Shown here in pieces: positions 1 through 7,163 of a stretch of DNA of 64,000 nt (position 1 is the first letter of the stretch; every line of letters begins with the position of its first letter). Source of the DNA: Paenibacillus sp. 32352 (GTDB lineage: Bacteria > Bacillota > Bacilli > Paenibacillales > NBRC-103111); the NCBI RefSeq assembly GCF_002042965.1, contig NZ_MZNT01000005.1, positions 186,001 through 250,000 on the forward strand, written 5' to 3'. A program made the position numbers and the translations under genes. The notes beneath the pieces were generated by a model. It had not been told where the DNA came from. It saw only the letters and a list, made by a program, of their open reading frames with translations, and did not search any database.

Positions 1-126
1 GGACCAATCATACAAGCTGATATAGATTCCCTTAACAATCGGGTACACCGTAAATACGCAGAACAACAGCAATGTCGGAAGGATAAACGATGCGACAAAC
101 AACGTTCTTTTGGCTTTGGCGCTCAT
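1..126 (-). CDS. Carbohydrate ABC transporter permease, N-terminal fragment (cut by window edge)
   Basis: Only the first 42 codons are present; the rest lies beyond the window. The peptide starts MSAKAKRTLFVASFILP, then has one hydrophobic helix (LLFCVFTVYPIVKGIYI) and ends SLYDWS. This is the usual first membrane segment of a MalF/UgpA-type sugar permease (binding-protein-dependent transport inner membrane component). An AAAGG sequence sits about 10 bases before the ATG. It lies 84 bases downstream of the solute-binding lipoprotein gene on the same strand, so the two almost certainly form one importer operon. The substrate cannot be told from this fragment. Confidence 0.8.
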   Translation of the reverse strand, partial: MSAKAKRTLFVASFILPTLLLFCVFTVYPIVKGIYISLYDWS

Positions 127-210
127 GATCGTTACCAGCCTTTTCTTGATTATGGTTCGGGCGGGAAGGAAGGAGCCTAATTAGCCCTCTTTCCCCCCTT
201 TGAAAAACGA

Positions 211-1593
211 TTATTTACTTGCCCTTGCCTTCTCTGCAGCCTTTTCCAAACGGTCCGCCCATTCCGCAGGTGTGATCTTGCTCGTAGTCAATGCCACAAT
301 CGCATCGTTTCTCGCTTTTTCCACGTCAGCAGGCAGCACGACCTCCGGAGCGACAACTGTATTAGGCGAATTGTAATATTTCATAGCGGATTTCACGACA
401 TTGCTTGCTTTGGACGATTCCAGATCCGCCTTCACATTCATAAGCGCACCGGTTAATTCCGCCCATCGTACCGCATGCTGCTTGGTGAACAGGAATTGGA
501 TGAACGCTTTGGCAGCCTCCGGATTTTTTGCCTTTTTGGCTACCGCAATCGTGCTTGTATACGGAATGGCGATATACTTGCCGCCCTTCTCTTGCGAGAT
601 GGAAGGAATGAAGCCAAAATCAAAGCCCTGCGGAATGTCCTTCTTCATCTCGTTTTCCAGCCATAATCCATTAGGAATAAAGGCCGCCTTATGCTGGAGC
701 CATAATGCTTGGGAATCCGTATGGTTTAGGGAAACGGAGCCCGGATCGATAAAGCCTTTGTCGCGCAGCTGAACTATCTTATCCAAAGCCTTCATGACGG
801 GCTCGCTCTTGAAAATGCCTGGCTCGAGAGAAGCGACCTTTTTCAAAATCGATGCATCATCTTTATTAGCCGATACGGTGGCCGAATCGAGCAAACCTCC
901 CGCAATATAGTACGGGTACACCCCTGTATGAATATACGGCATCATGCCAGAGGCTTTGATTTTGCCGGATACGGCAAGGAAGCTTTCAAAATCCTTTGGC
1001 TCCTCCCATCCGTTTTTCGTAAATAACGCCTTGTCATAAAAGGTCCCCCACGAGCCGAACACGAGCGGAACCGTATGGTTTTTACCCGGCTCGTACTCCT
1101 CCGGCTTCGATATGAGAAGATCGGACAGCTTCTCCCCGTCGGCATTTTTCAAGTCCTTAAGCCAATCCGTTATGTCCAGTAATTGATCATCTTTCACCAT
1201 TTGCCTTGCATTAGCCCCTGCTCCATCAATGTAGACAAAATCGGGCGGGTTGCCTTGGATCCAGCGAGGCTTCATTTGGTCATTAATTTTGGCTCCGGCG
1301 GATTCTTTAATTTTCAGATCAGGGTATTTCTTTTGAAATTCTGCTATCATTTCCTTCCACCATGCGTCGCCATACCCGCCGACAAAGTATTGAATCTCAA
1401 AATCACCTGTCAGCTTTTTATCGGAAGACGCTTCACCGCCGCTAGGGGCGGCACTCACCGCCGGTTTGGCGTCCGTACCCGGCTTCGTATTCCCCCCGGA
1501 AGGCTGTGCGGCCGGTGCCCCGCAGCCCGCTGCTGACAGTACGAACGTTCCCGCCAAAGCCCAATGTAACCACTTCTTTTTTTTCATCATCAT
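211..1593 (-). CDS. Extracellular solute-binding lipoprotein of a sugar ABC importer
   Basis: About 460 residues, family 1 extracellular solute-binding protein. The start is taken at the ATG run (MMMKKKKWLHWALAGTFVLS), preceded by GGGAGCGAGG; the frame stays open upstream but that stretch encodes a terminator hairpin. The signal peptide ends in SAAGC, a lipobox, so the mature protein is expected to be lipid-anchored outside the membrane. A low-complexity Ala/Pro/Ser linker follows (residues 25-60). Further on are typical features of the fold: a hydrophobic FVYIDG-type segment, many Trp residues, and a KNPEAAKAFIQFLFT helix near the C terminus. It captures a sugar and hands it to the permease encoded immediately downstream. 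The substrate is unknown. Its mRNA leader holds an intrinsic terminator. Confidence 0.88.
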   Translation of the reverse strand: MMMKKKKWLHWALAGTFVLSAAGCGAPAAQPSGGNTKPGTDAKPAVSAAPSGGEASSDKKLTGDFEIQYFVGGYGDAWWKEMIAEFQKKYPDLKIKESAGAKINDQMKPRWIQGNPPDFVYIDGAGANARQMVKDDQLLDITDWLKDLKNADGEKLSDLLISKPEEYEPGKNHTVPLVFGSWGTFYDKALFTKNGWEEPKDFESFLAVSGKIKASGMMPYIHTGVYPYYIAGGLLDSATVSANKDDASILKKVASLEPGIFKSEPVMKALDKIVQLRDKGFIDPGSVSLNHTDSQALWLQHKAAFIPNGLWLENEMKKDIPQGFDFGFIPSISQEKGGKYIAIPYTSTIAVAKKAKNPEAAKAFIQFLFTKQHAVRWAELTGALMNVKADLESSKASNVVKSAMKYYNSPNTVVAPEVVLPADVEKARNDAIVALTTSKITPAEWADRLEKAAEKARASK

Positions 1594-1649
1594 GCCTCGC
1601 TCCCTTTTCACTTCATGAAATGGACCCAAGAACCTCTCATCGGACAAGC

Positions 1650-1700
1650 AAAAAAGGGCATAGTCAGGGGATCTATACAGTTCCCCATAACTAATGCCCT
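1650..1700 (-). terminator. Leader terminator (attenuator) before the solute-binding protein gene
   Basis: On the minus strand a stem of about 16 pairs (GGGCATTAGTTATGGGGA with TCCCCTGACTATGCCC) is followed directly by TTTTTTGC. It lies between a good promoter (1747-1776) and the start codon at 1593, so most transcripts should stop before the importer genes unless something prevents it. Confidence 0.75.
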
Positions 1701-1746
1701 CGAAAGGTAACACGTTATGTGATGAAAGTGTTCATTTGTCGTCTAT

Positions 1747-1776
1747 ACTATAGCACCTGAAATTACGGAACGTCAA
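1747..1776 (-). promoter_or_regulatory. Sigma-A promoter of the sugar importer operon
   Basis: On the minus strand the -35 is TTGACG (1771-1776) and the -10 is TATAGT (1747-1752), 18 bases apart. The predicted RNA start is near 1740, giving a leader of roughly 147 bases that includes the terminator at 1650-1700. Confidence 0.7.
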
Positions 1777-1826
1777 GAAGGATTTGAAAATTTGATTCGT
1801 ATCCTTATTCATTGCAAGGACTGGAT

Positions 1827-1840
1827 TGAAATCGCTTCCA
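1827..1840 (+). promoter_or_regulatory. Candidate cre (CcpA) site
   Basis: TGAAATCGCTTCCA matches the CcpA consensus TGWAANCGNTNWCA with one mismatch. It lies about 50 bases upstream of the importer -35 box, between the importer and the araC-type gene. Catabolite control of a sugar importer is plausible, but a single 13/14 match is modest evidence. Confidence 0.4.
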
Positions 1841-1891
1841 CTTTGATTATACTCTTTCCTGGTGCGGCAGGTAAAGCATGAATTTCCATCA

Positions 1892-2722
1892 TTATTGCAG
1901 ATCGGCCGCGGAAGAAAGCAGCTGCTGTCTGTATTTATTCGGCGACATGTTCATGGCCATTTTGAAGGTCCTATAAAACGTGGGCAGCGACTCGTAACCA
2001 ACTTCAAAGCATATGGAGGCAATATCTTTATCCGATTCGGCAAGCAGCTTCTTGGCAAGTCCCATCCTTACCTCCGCCAAATATTGCATAGGAGTCATCT
2101 GATATTCCTTCTTAAAGATTTTGTTCATCTGACGAATGCTAATGCCGAGCTTGCCGCTGAGCTCTTCTGAAGTCACCGGCTCGTAATAATGCAGGTCAAT
2201 GTAATTCCGGATCCGTTCCGCTCTTAAACCGTTGGCATCCTGCACCTGCTTGGATTCCTTGGCACGAACCATCAGCAAATAAATATCCTGAATCAAGTTA
2301 TGCATAGCCCAGCTGCTAAGCGGATCCGCCTGCTTCTGTTCGAACAATAGCTTTCTAAGCATCAGCCGCATTTCACTTGCGTGAAAGGCATTCAGCTTTA
2401 GGAGCTCGGACCGGGTGAACCTGTACGGCTTCCACTCTTGATGCAGACCATTCTGCTCCAGATCGTCAAAAGCGAGAACGAGCAGCGTCAAATGGGAATC
2501 AGAAGAGACGGCATGTCTGGATCGAGGGTAGATGTATGCCGCATTATCTTGTTCAAAAGCATATTGCTGCCCATCAAGCCAAATACTGCCTTCGCCTTCG
2601 ATGGCGTATAAAATCTGCACATTATCGTGATGATGAATTTTGATTTCATAGCTTTCCTGATGCTTGCTTTCGTACAAATGAATACCAATCATTGTCAAAG
2701 CCCGCCTTGTGAGCGTATTCAA
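1892..2722 (-). CDS. AraC-family transcriptional regulator with N-terminal cupin
   Basis: 276 residues. The N-terminal part (about 20-95) resembles an AraC sugar-binding cupin (KIHHHDNVQILYAIEGEG, then YIYPRSRHAV). The C-terminal 100 residues carry the two helix-turn-helix motifs (SEELSGKLGISIRQMNKIFKK and IASICFEVGYESLPTFYRTFK) and the family ending MSPNKYRQQ. A TTG start is chosen because GGAGGTGA lies 12-15 bases upstream; an in-frame ATG ten codons later has a weaker site. It lies upstream of and collinear with the importer genes, so it most likely senses the imported sugar and controls that operon. The ligand is not known. Confidence 0.88.
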   Translation of the reverse strand: MNTLTRRALTMIGIHLYESKHQESYEIKIHHHDNVQILYAIEGEGSIWLDGQQYAFEQDNAAYIYPRSRHAVSSDSHLTLLVLAFDDLEQNGLHQEWKPYRFTRSELLKLNAFHASEMRLMLRKLLFEQKQADPLSSWAMHNLIQDIYLLMVRAKESKQVQDANGLRAERIRNYIDLHYYEPVTSEELSGKLGISIRQMNKIFKKEYQMTPMQYLAEVRMGLAKKLLAESDKDIASICFEVGYESLPTFYRTFKMAMNMSPNKYRQQLLSSAADLQ

Positions 2723-2853
2723 CCGATGGAAGATTCACCTCCGCATCGTTGTTACCCTATTTTACCGTGTTTGCCTGACGGCAACAAGCCGAGTGCCTGA
2801 AACGCAAACATCCCTCAGCTGACAGGAGCTGAAGGATAACTGCTTGAATTCCG

Positions 2854-3018
2854 TTATTTGATTCTCCTCAATGGGGGATGCTTGCGCTTGCCGGTGAATA
2901 ACCCGAATAACCATTTTCTTTCCCGCTTCTTATGCCTCTGGACCTTCGTTCCCACTTGTTCATCAGCCGGAACGTCGGACTCAGGCCAAAAATATTGACA
3001 TACGAAATCCGCATCCAT
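2854..3018 (-). CDS. Possible small basic protein, 54 residues
   Basis: An ATG-initiated frame starting MDADFVCQYFWPES and ending in a strongly basic tail (KRERKWLFGLFTGKRKH, then LRRIK). AAGGCGG lies about 11 bases before the ATG. It fills part of the 412-base gap between the araC-type gene and the isomerase gene. Upstream in another frame is a further coding-looking stretch (DYNDLSTQRMMDFVFAKVQ), so this may be the tail of a frame-shifted older gene and not a gene in its own right. No family recognised. Confidence 0.3.
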   Translation of the reverse strand: MDADFVCQYFWPESDVPADEQVGTKVQRHKKRERKWLFGLFTGKRKHPPLRRIK

Positions 3019-3134
3019 CGGTTAGGACACCGCCTTCAAAAGAAAGATCGTTCCTTGCACCTTGTACTTTGGCGAATACGAAATCCATCATCCGTTGCGT
3101 GGAGAGATCATTATAATCAAGAAAAGGCCGGATA

Positions 3135-3956
3135 TTACACGTGCTTGATAAATCGATCCTTCGTTAACGCGAAGACATCATCCCCGCTCATATCCCAAAT
3201 GGTCCGGTTGAAAATCTCAACCTCAATGGGGCCATGATACCCGGCGGCTTCGACAGCGCTCCGCATCCGGCGTAAATCAATAACCCCGTCCCCCATCATT
3301 CCGCGACCCATCAACAAATCCGGTGTCGGAACAATCCAATCGGAGACATGAAAGCCTAATATGCGTCCGCTGGCTCTGGAGATTTGTGCGTACAAATCCG
3401 GGTCCCACCATACATGGAAGGCGTCGACGACGACACCGCATTGCTCAGGGCTGTACTGCTCTGCAATCGTATTCGCCTGGGCCAGCGTATTGATGACGGA
3501 GCGTTCGGCCGCATACATCGGATGAAGCGGCTCAATCCCCAGCTTGATTCCGCAGGATTGTGCGTACGGCATCAGCTGGGCAATGCCGTCCTCCACCATC
3601 TGCCTGGCAGCCGCGATATCTTTATCGGGTGCAGGCCCGCAGACTAGCACCAGCACTTCCGCCCCAAGCTCGGCAGCTTCGTCAACGGCTCTACGGTTAT
3701 CATCGATACGCGCTTGACGTTCTGCCGCGGTCGCTGCCGGGAACATTCCTCCCCGGCAAAGACTGGACACCCGCAAGCCCGCATTTTGAACAAGCCGCTT
3801 GCTTTCCGCCAGCCCGGTTTCGGCGACTTTATGGCGCCATAATGCGATCCAGGGCACTTCAGCCCGGGCGCAGCAGTCTACAACCTCCGGCAGGCTTAGC
3901 CGGTCGGCTGTTATTTGATTAAAGCTTAACCGCTCTATAGTTTGCATTGGTTCCAT
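3135..3956 (-). CDS. Sugar phosphate isomerase/epimerase-like TIM barrel protein
   Basis: 273 residues of the xylose isomerase-like TIM barrel (AP endonuclease 2) superfamily. Barrel-end metal-ligand motifs are visible: LGIEPLHP (Glu on the middle strand), VVVDAFHVWWDPDL (Asp and His), FHVSDW, and IEVEIFN near the end. The family isomerises or epimerises sugars and keto-acids using a divalent metal. The ATG is preceded by an ideal AAGGAGGT. It is collinear with the DUF993 and dehydrogenase genes 380 bases upstream, though a repeat and hairpins separate them. Together they look like an oxidise-isomerise-cleave route for an unusual sugar or inositol-like compound. The exact substrate is unknown. 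Confidence 0.85.
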   Translation of the reverse strand: MEPMQTIERLSFNQITADRLSLPEVVDCCARAEVPWIALWRHKVAETGLAESKRLVQNAGLRVSSLCRGGMFPAATAAERQARIDDNRRAVDEAAELGAEVLVLVCGPAPDKDIAAARQMVEDGIAQLMPYAQSCGIKLGIEPLHPMYAAERSVINTLAQANTIAEQYSPEQCGVVVDAFHVWWDPDLYAQISRASGRILGFHVSDWIVPTPDLLMGRGMMGDGVIDLRRMRSAVEAAGYHGPIEVEIFNRTIWDMSGDDVFALTKDRFIKHV

Positions 3957-3971
3957 GGGGTTACCTCCTTA

Positions 3972-4050
3972 GAGTTTTTACGGAATAAAAACTTACTTCG
4001 TAAGCATAAGCTGAGTTTTTACGAAGTAAAAACTAACTTCGTAAGCGGAG
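3972..4050. repeat. Two tandem copies of a ~40-bp hairpin unit
   Basis: The unit begins GAGTTTTTACG and ends CTTCGTAAGC and occurs at about 3972-4012 and 4013-4050 with small differences. Each contains the palindrome TTTTTACGAAGTAAAAA or a variant, which would act as a terminator hairpin on either strand. A third, partial hairpin (CTTACTCCGTAAG) lies at about 4258-4270, on the far side of the repeat element at 4052-4251. Confidence 0.7.
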
Positions 4051-4051
4051 T

Positions 4052-4251
4052 CTGTTGAAAAAAACATAAAGCCTGAACTATTGCCAATATGCTCCAGTGG
4101 GGTATACCCCTCCAGCCGCTATTGAAACCCGCGAAAGGTGATTATTTTTTTGTGGTATTTTCACGGGTTTCAAAGGCGGACGTAAACTCCTCCGAGGCAT
4201 ACCCCACCTCCTTATGTAGCATAGTTCAGGCAAAACAGTTCTTTTCAACAG
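4052..4251 (+). repeat. 200-bp palindromic intergenic element, copy A
   Basis: First of four copies. The ends CTGTTGAAAA and TTTTCAACAG are perfect inverted repeats. Inside are the family's conserved blocks: TTGCCAATATGCTCC, a GTGGGGTATACC arm facing GGCATACCCCACC, the central stem (TGAAACCCGCGAAA facing TTTCACGGGTTTCA), and GGCGGACGTAAACTCCTCCG. It is flanked by related small hairpins (CTAACTTCGTAAGC before, CTTACTCCGTAAGC after). No credible gene lies inside. Orientation here follows the conserved block order; copy D is reversed. Confidence 0.85.
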
Positions 4252-4338
4252 CCTATTCTTACTCCGTAAGCATTTCGATAAGCAAGAGCTTCCCCCCCTT
4301 TATCCTGGATAACCGGAGTAGCCCTTGCTTACGAGATT

Positions 4339-5499
4339 TTAGATTCCAGCGAGAGTCAAAACATTGCGCATCCGTTCGGCAGCCAAATCCGGATTGACCA
4401 GCAAGCCTGCTTTGTCCGCCAGCACGAACAGCTCCGACAGATGAACGACGGATCTTGCGCCCTCGGCTCCGCCGATCATCCGGAAATGGTTTTGATGCCC
4501 GTTCAAATAAGCCATAAATACGATACCGGTTTTATAAGCATAGGTCGGCTTCTGGAAGATATGCCTTGACAAGGCTACCGTTGGCTCCAGCAGCGCATTA
4601 TAACGCGCTTCGTCCCCGGAGTCCAACGCATGAATCGCTGCCGCCGCCGCAGGAGCGATGGCGTCGAAGATTCCGAGCAGAGCGTGGCTGTAGCCTTGCT
4701 CGTCCCCGCGAATAAGCGTCGGGTAATTAAAATCGTCCCCTGTGTACATTTTCACATGAGGCGGAAGCAGCCGGCGCATCCGGATCTCCTTCTCGTCATC
4801 CAGCAGGGAAATCTTAATCCCGTCCACCTTGTCGGCATGGGAACGAATCACCTTCAGACACACTTCCATGGCCGCGTCCAAATCGCGCTCTCCCCAATAC
4901 CCGGCTAATGCGGGATCGAACATATCCCCGAGCCAGTGAAGAATGACAGGCTTGGATACCTGGCTCAATATTCGTCCATAGACCCGTTCATAATCCTCCG
5001 GCCCCTTGGCGCAAGCAGCCAAAGCGCGGCTCGCCATAAGAATAACCTGCCCTCCAAGCCCTTCCACGAAGGCTACCTGCTCCTCATAAGCTTGCTCCAC
5101 CTGCTCCAGCGTTACCTGCGGCCCCGGAGCCAGATGATCGGTACCCGCTCCGCATGCAATTCTGCCCTGTACGGCTTGAGCTTCGGCAATAGAACGGCTG
5201 ATAAGCTGCTTGGCTCGGTACCAATCAAGCCCCATGCCTCTTTGTGCCGTATCCATCGCCTCGGCGACGGAAAGTCCAAGGGACCATAAATGACGGCGAT
5301 AAGCCAAAGTGGCCTCCCAATCGATCTGAGCATGATTCAAGGGATCCGCATCGGCAAATGGATCACAAACTACATGGGCGGCCGAGAACGCGATGCGGCT
5401 TTTCAGCGGGCCTTTGGGCAATTCGATTGGTGCCGATTGTCCCGGCGTATAAGAGTAAAGCGAGCCCCCTGCACGGGGGAGCTGCAATAGACGGCTCAT
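4339..5499 (-). CDS. Dihydrodipicolinate synthase-like protein, DUF993 family
   Basis: 386 residues of a DUF993-type, aldolase-like TIM barrel protein. Visible segments include RIAFSAAHVVCDPFAD near residues 35-50, GLSVAEAMDTAQRG, the ACGAGTDHL stretch, VILHWLGDMFDPALAGYWG, a candidate Schiff-base Lys in VDGIKISLLDDEKE, and KMYTGDDFNYP. The class is related to N-acetylneuraminate lyase/DHDPS enzymes, but no reaction is established to my knowledge. The start has AAGGAGG nine bases upstream. It lies 12 bases after the dehydrogenase stop, so the two are one operon. I infer carbon-carbon cleavage of the product of the dehydrogenase/isomerase. Confidence 0.82.
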   Translation of the reverse strand: MSRLLQLPRAGGSLYSYTPGQSAPIELPKGPLKSRIAFSAAHVVCDPFADADPLNHAQIDWEATLAYRRHLWSLGLSVAEAMDTAQRGMGLDWYRAKQLISRSIAEAQAVQGRIACGAGTDHLAPGPQVTLEQVEQAYEEQVAFVEGLGGQVILMASRALAACAKGPEDYERVYGRILSQVSKPVILHWLGDMFDPALAGYWGERDLDAAMEVCLKVIRSHADKVDGIKISLLDDEKEIRMRRLLPPHVKMYTGDDFNYPTLIRGDEQGYSHALLGIFDAIAPAAAAAIHALDSGDEARYNALLEPTVALSRHIFQKPTYAYKTGIVFMAYLNGHQNHFRMIGGAEGARSVVHLSELFVLADKAGLLVNPDLAAERMRNVLTLAGI

Positions 5500-5511
5500 C
5501 TCGGTTCCTCC

Positions 5512-6702
5512 TTATCGTTTGGCCGAAGCCAGCTGATCCTGGGAGACGGTGTCAAGCTTCAGTTCAGGTACGTCCAGCCAGCGGCGCTCTTCCCAAGAAC
5601 GCAAGCCTAATTCAGCCAGCTGCGTTCCCTTGGCTCCCTCCAGCAGATCCCAAGGGAATGGCGTATCGGCTACGACATGCTTCAAGAACAGCTCCCACTG
5701 CACTTTAAATCCGTTATCAAACAGCTGATTGTCAGGTACCTCCTGCCATTGCTCCTCGAATTTGAACGGATTCGGAATATCCGGATTCCATACCGGCTTA
5801 GGCGTATTAACGCGGTGCTGAACCTTGCAATCGCGCAGACCGGCTACAGCGCTGCCCTCCGTACCGTCGACCTGAATCGTGAGCAGGTCATCTCTGTTCA
5901 CGCGAACCGCCCAGGAGGAATTGGCCTGAACCACGATGCCGCCCTCAAGCTCGAAGGTCGCATACGCCGCATCGTCAGCGGTACATTCATAGGTATTACC
6001 CTGTTCATCGACGCGCTCAGGAATATGAGTCACTCCCAGGCAAGATACCGAACGAACTTCGCCGAATAAGTTATCCAGCACATATCTCCAGTGAGCGAAC
6101 ATATCGACGATAATGCCGCCGCCGTCTTCTTTGCGATAGTTCCAGGAAGGTCTTTGCGCTTGCTGCCAATCCCCTTCAAACACCCAATAGCCAAATTCCA
6201 TGCGGACCGACAGGATTCTGCCGAAGAAGCCCGAATCCACCAATCTTTTCAGCTTTAGCAGCCCTGGGAGGAACAGCTTATCCTGAACAACCCCGTTTTT
6301 AAGTCCTGCCGAGCGGACCAGCTTCGCCAGCTCTAGCGACTCCTCCAAGTTAGTAGCCGTCGGCTTCTCACAATAAATATGTTTACCGGCCGCAACTGCT
6401 TGACGAATGCTTTCGGCGCGGTGTACGGTCGTTTGGGAATCAAAATAAATTGTATTGGCAGGGTCCGCCAGGCATCCGGCCAGATCGGTGCTCCAGCGCG
6501 TCAACCCGTGGGCTTCTGCTAACGCTTTCAATTTATGCTCCTGACGTCCCACCAAGATAGGGTCCGGCATGATGACATCCCCGTTAGGCAGAGTCACGCC
6601 TCCCTGTTTACGAATCGCGAGAATGGATCGGATCAAATGCTGATTCGTCCCCATACGTCCTGTAACCCCGTTCATAATGATGCCAACATTGTGCACTGTC
6701 AT
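5512..6702 (-). CDS. Gfo/Idh/MocA family NAD(P)-dependent sugar dehydrogenase
   Basis: About 396 residues. The N terminus has a Rossmann strand with a modified glycine motif (VGIIMNGVTGRMGTNQH). The family signature EKPTATNLEESLELAK contains the catalytic-site Lys-Pro. The C-terminal half has the beta-sheet dimer domain (WNYRKEDGGGIIVDMFAHWRY). The ATG at 6702 is chosen over one eight codons upstream because GAGAGGGG precedes it. Enzymes of this family oxidise sugars, inositols or their derivatives. It is first in an operon with the DUF993 gene. The promoter upstream carries two palindromes that look like repressor sites. Confidence 0.87.
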   Translation of the reverse strand: MTVHNVGIIMNGVTGRMGTNQHLIRSILAIRKQGGVTLPNGDVIMPDPILVGRQEHKLKALAEAHGLTRWSTDLAGCLADPANTIYFDSQTTVHRAESIRQAVAAGKHIYCEKPTATNLEESLELAKLVRSAGLKNGVVQDKLFLPGLLKLKRLVDSGFFGRILSVRMEFGYWVFEGDWQQAQRPSWNYRKEDGGGIIVDMFAHWRYVLDNLFGEVRSVSCLGVTHIPERVDEQGNTYECTADDAAYATFELEGGIVVQANSSWAVRVNRDDLLTIQVDGTEGSAVAGLRDCKVQHRVNTPKPVWNPDIPNPFKFEEQWQEVPDNQLFDNGFKVQWELFLKHVVADTPFPWDLLEGAKGTQLAELGLRSWEERRWLDVPELKLDTVSQDQLASAKR

Positions 6703-6815
6703 TTGTTTAATCCCCTCTCCATTCATGGTTTTGGTATCTTGGATCCACCATGTGCTGCATGGAACCTTCTATAGTTCATACTAGTTGGAAATCACACTTT
6801 AGTCTTATCACTTTT

Positions 6816-6852
6816 AGAACCGGATTCTAACTATTGGAACCGATTCCGACAA
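6816..6852 (-). promoter_or_regulatory. Promoter with two operator-like palindromes
   Basis: On the minus strand TTGTCG (6847-6852) and TAGAAT (6824-6829) are 17 bases apart. The imperfect palindrome GGAATCGGTTCC occupies the spacer (6836-6847), and AGAATCCGGTTCT (6816-6828) overlaps the -10. Two dyads with a central CG placed on a promoter suggest a LacI-type repressor, not encoded next door. Confidence 0.6.
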
Positions 6853-6864
6853 AGTCCTCCAATA

Positions 6865-6887
6865 AAAATAACCCCGCAGGAGCGGGG
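6865..6887 (-). terminator. Terminator of the dinB gene (first hairpin copy)
   Basis: Read on the minus strand, CCCCGCTCCTGCGGGG is followed by TTATTTTTATT. The same 18 bases (ACCCCGCAGGAGCGGGGC at 6871-6888) are repeated exactly at 7095-7112, on the other side of repeat copy B. Confidence 0.7.
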
Positions 6888-6894
6888 CCAGATT

Positions 6895-7088
6895 GTCGAG
6901 AAACCTATAAGGCTTGAACTATTGCTAATATACTACGGTGGGGTATGCCCCTCCAGCCGCTGTTGAAACCCGTGAAAGGGATCAGATTTAGTGGTATTTT
7001 CACGGGTTTCAAAGGCGGACGTAAACTCTTCCGAGGAATACCCCACCTCCATATTTAGCAAAGTTCTCGCAAAACTAGGTTTCTCGAC
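6895..7088 (+). repeat. 200-bp palindromic intergenic element, copy B, with 18-bp direct repeats
   Basis: Ends GTCGAGAAACCTA and TAGGTTTCTCGAC are perfect 13-base inverted repeats. The inner arms are GGTGGGGTATGCC facing GGAATACCCCACC, with central stem TGAAACCCGTGAAA facing TTTCACGGGTTTCA. It is bracketed by exact 18-bp direct repeats, each a GC-rich hairpin (6871-6888 and 7095-7112). This is the clearest copy for judging a target duplication. Confidence 0.88.
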
Positions 7089-7163
7089 AGACTCACCCCG
7101 CAGGAGCGGGGCTATGATTTCGAAGCCAATATTGGAACCGGAACTTTTTATACAGATATGTCC

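Noticed and set aside
4160-4175. Resemblance of the repeat's TTTCACGGGTTTCA arm to a parS site, given an orphan ParB in the window
   Set aside because: Only the TTTCACG half matches parS; the second half is not GTGAAA. Copy C lacks it entirely while keeping the rest of the element.
4089-4397. Open frames crossing the repeat copies that share the peptide SKADVNSSEAYPTS (also near 6991-7209 and 58408-58602)
   Set aside because: The shared peptide arises only because the DNA repeat is conserved. The frames differ outside it, lack ribosome sites, and are disrupted in the central stem.
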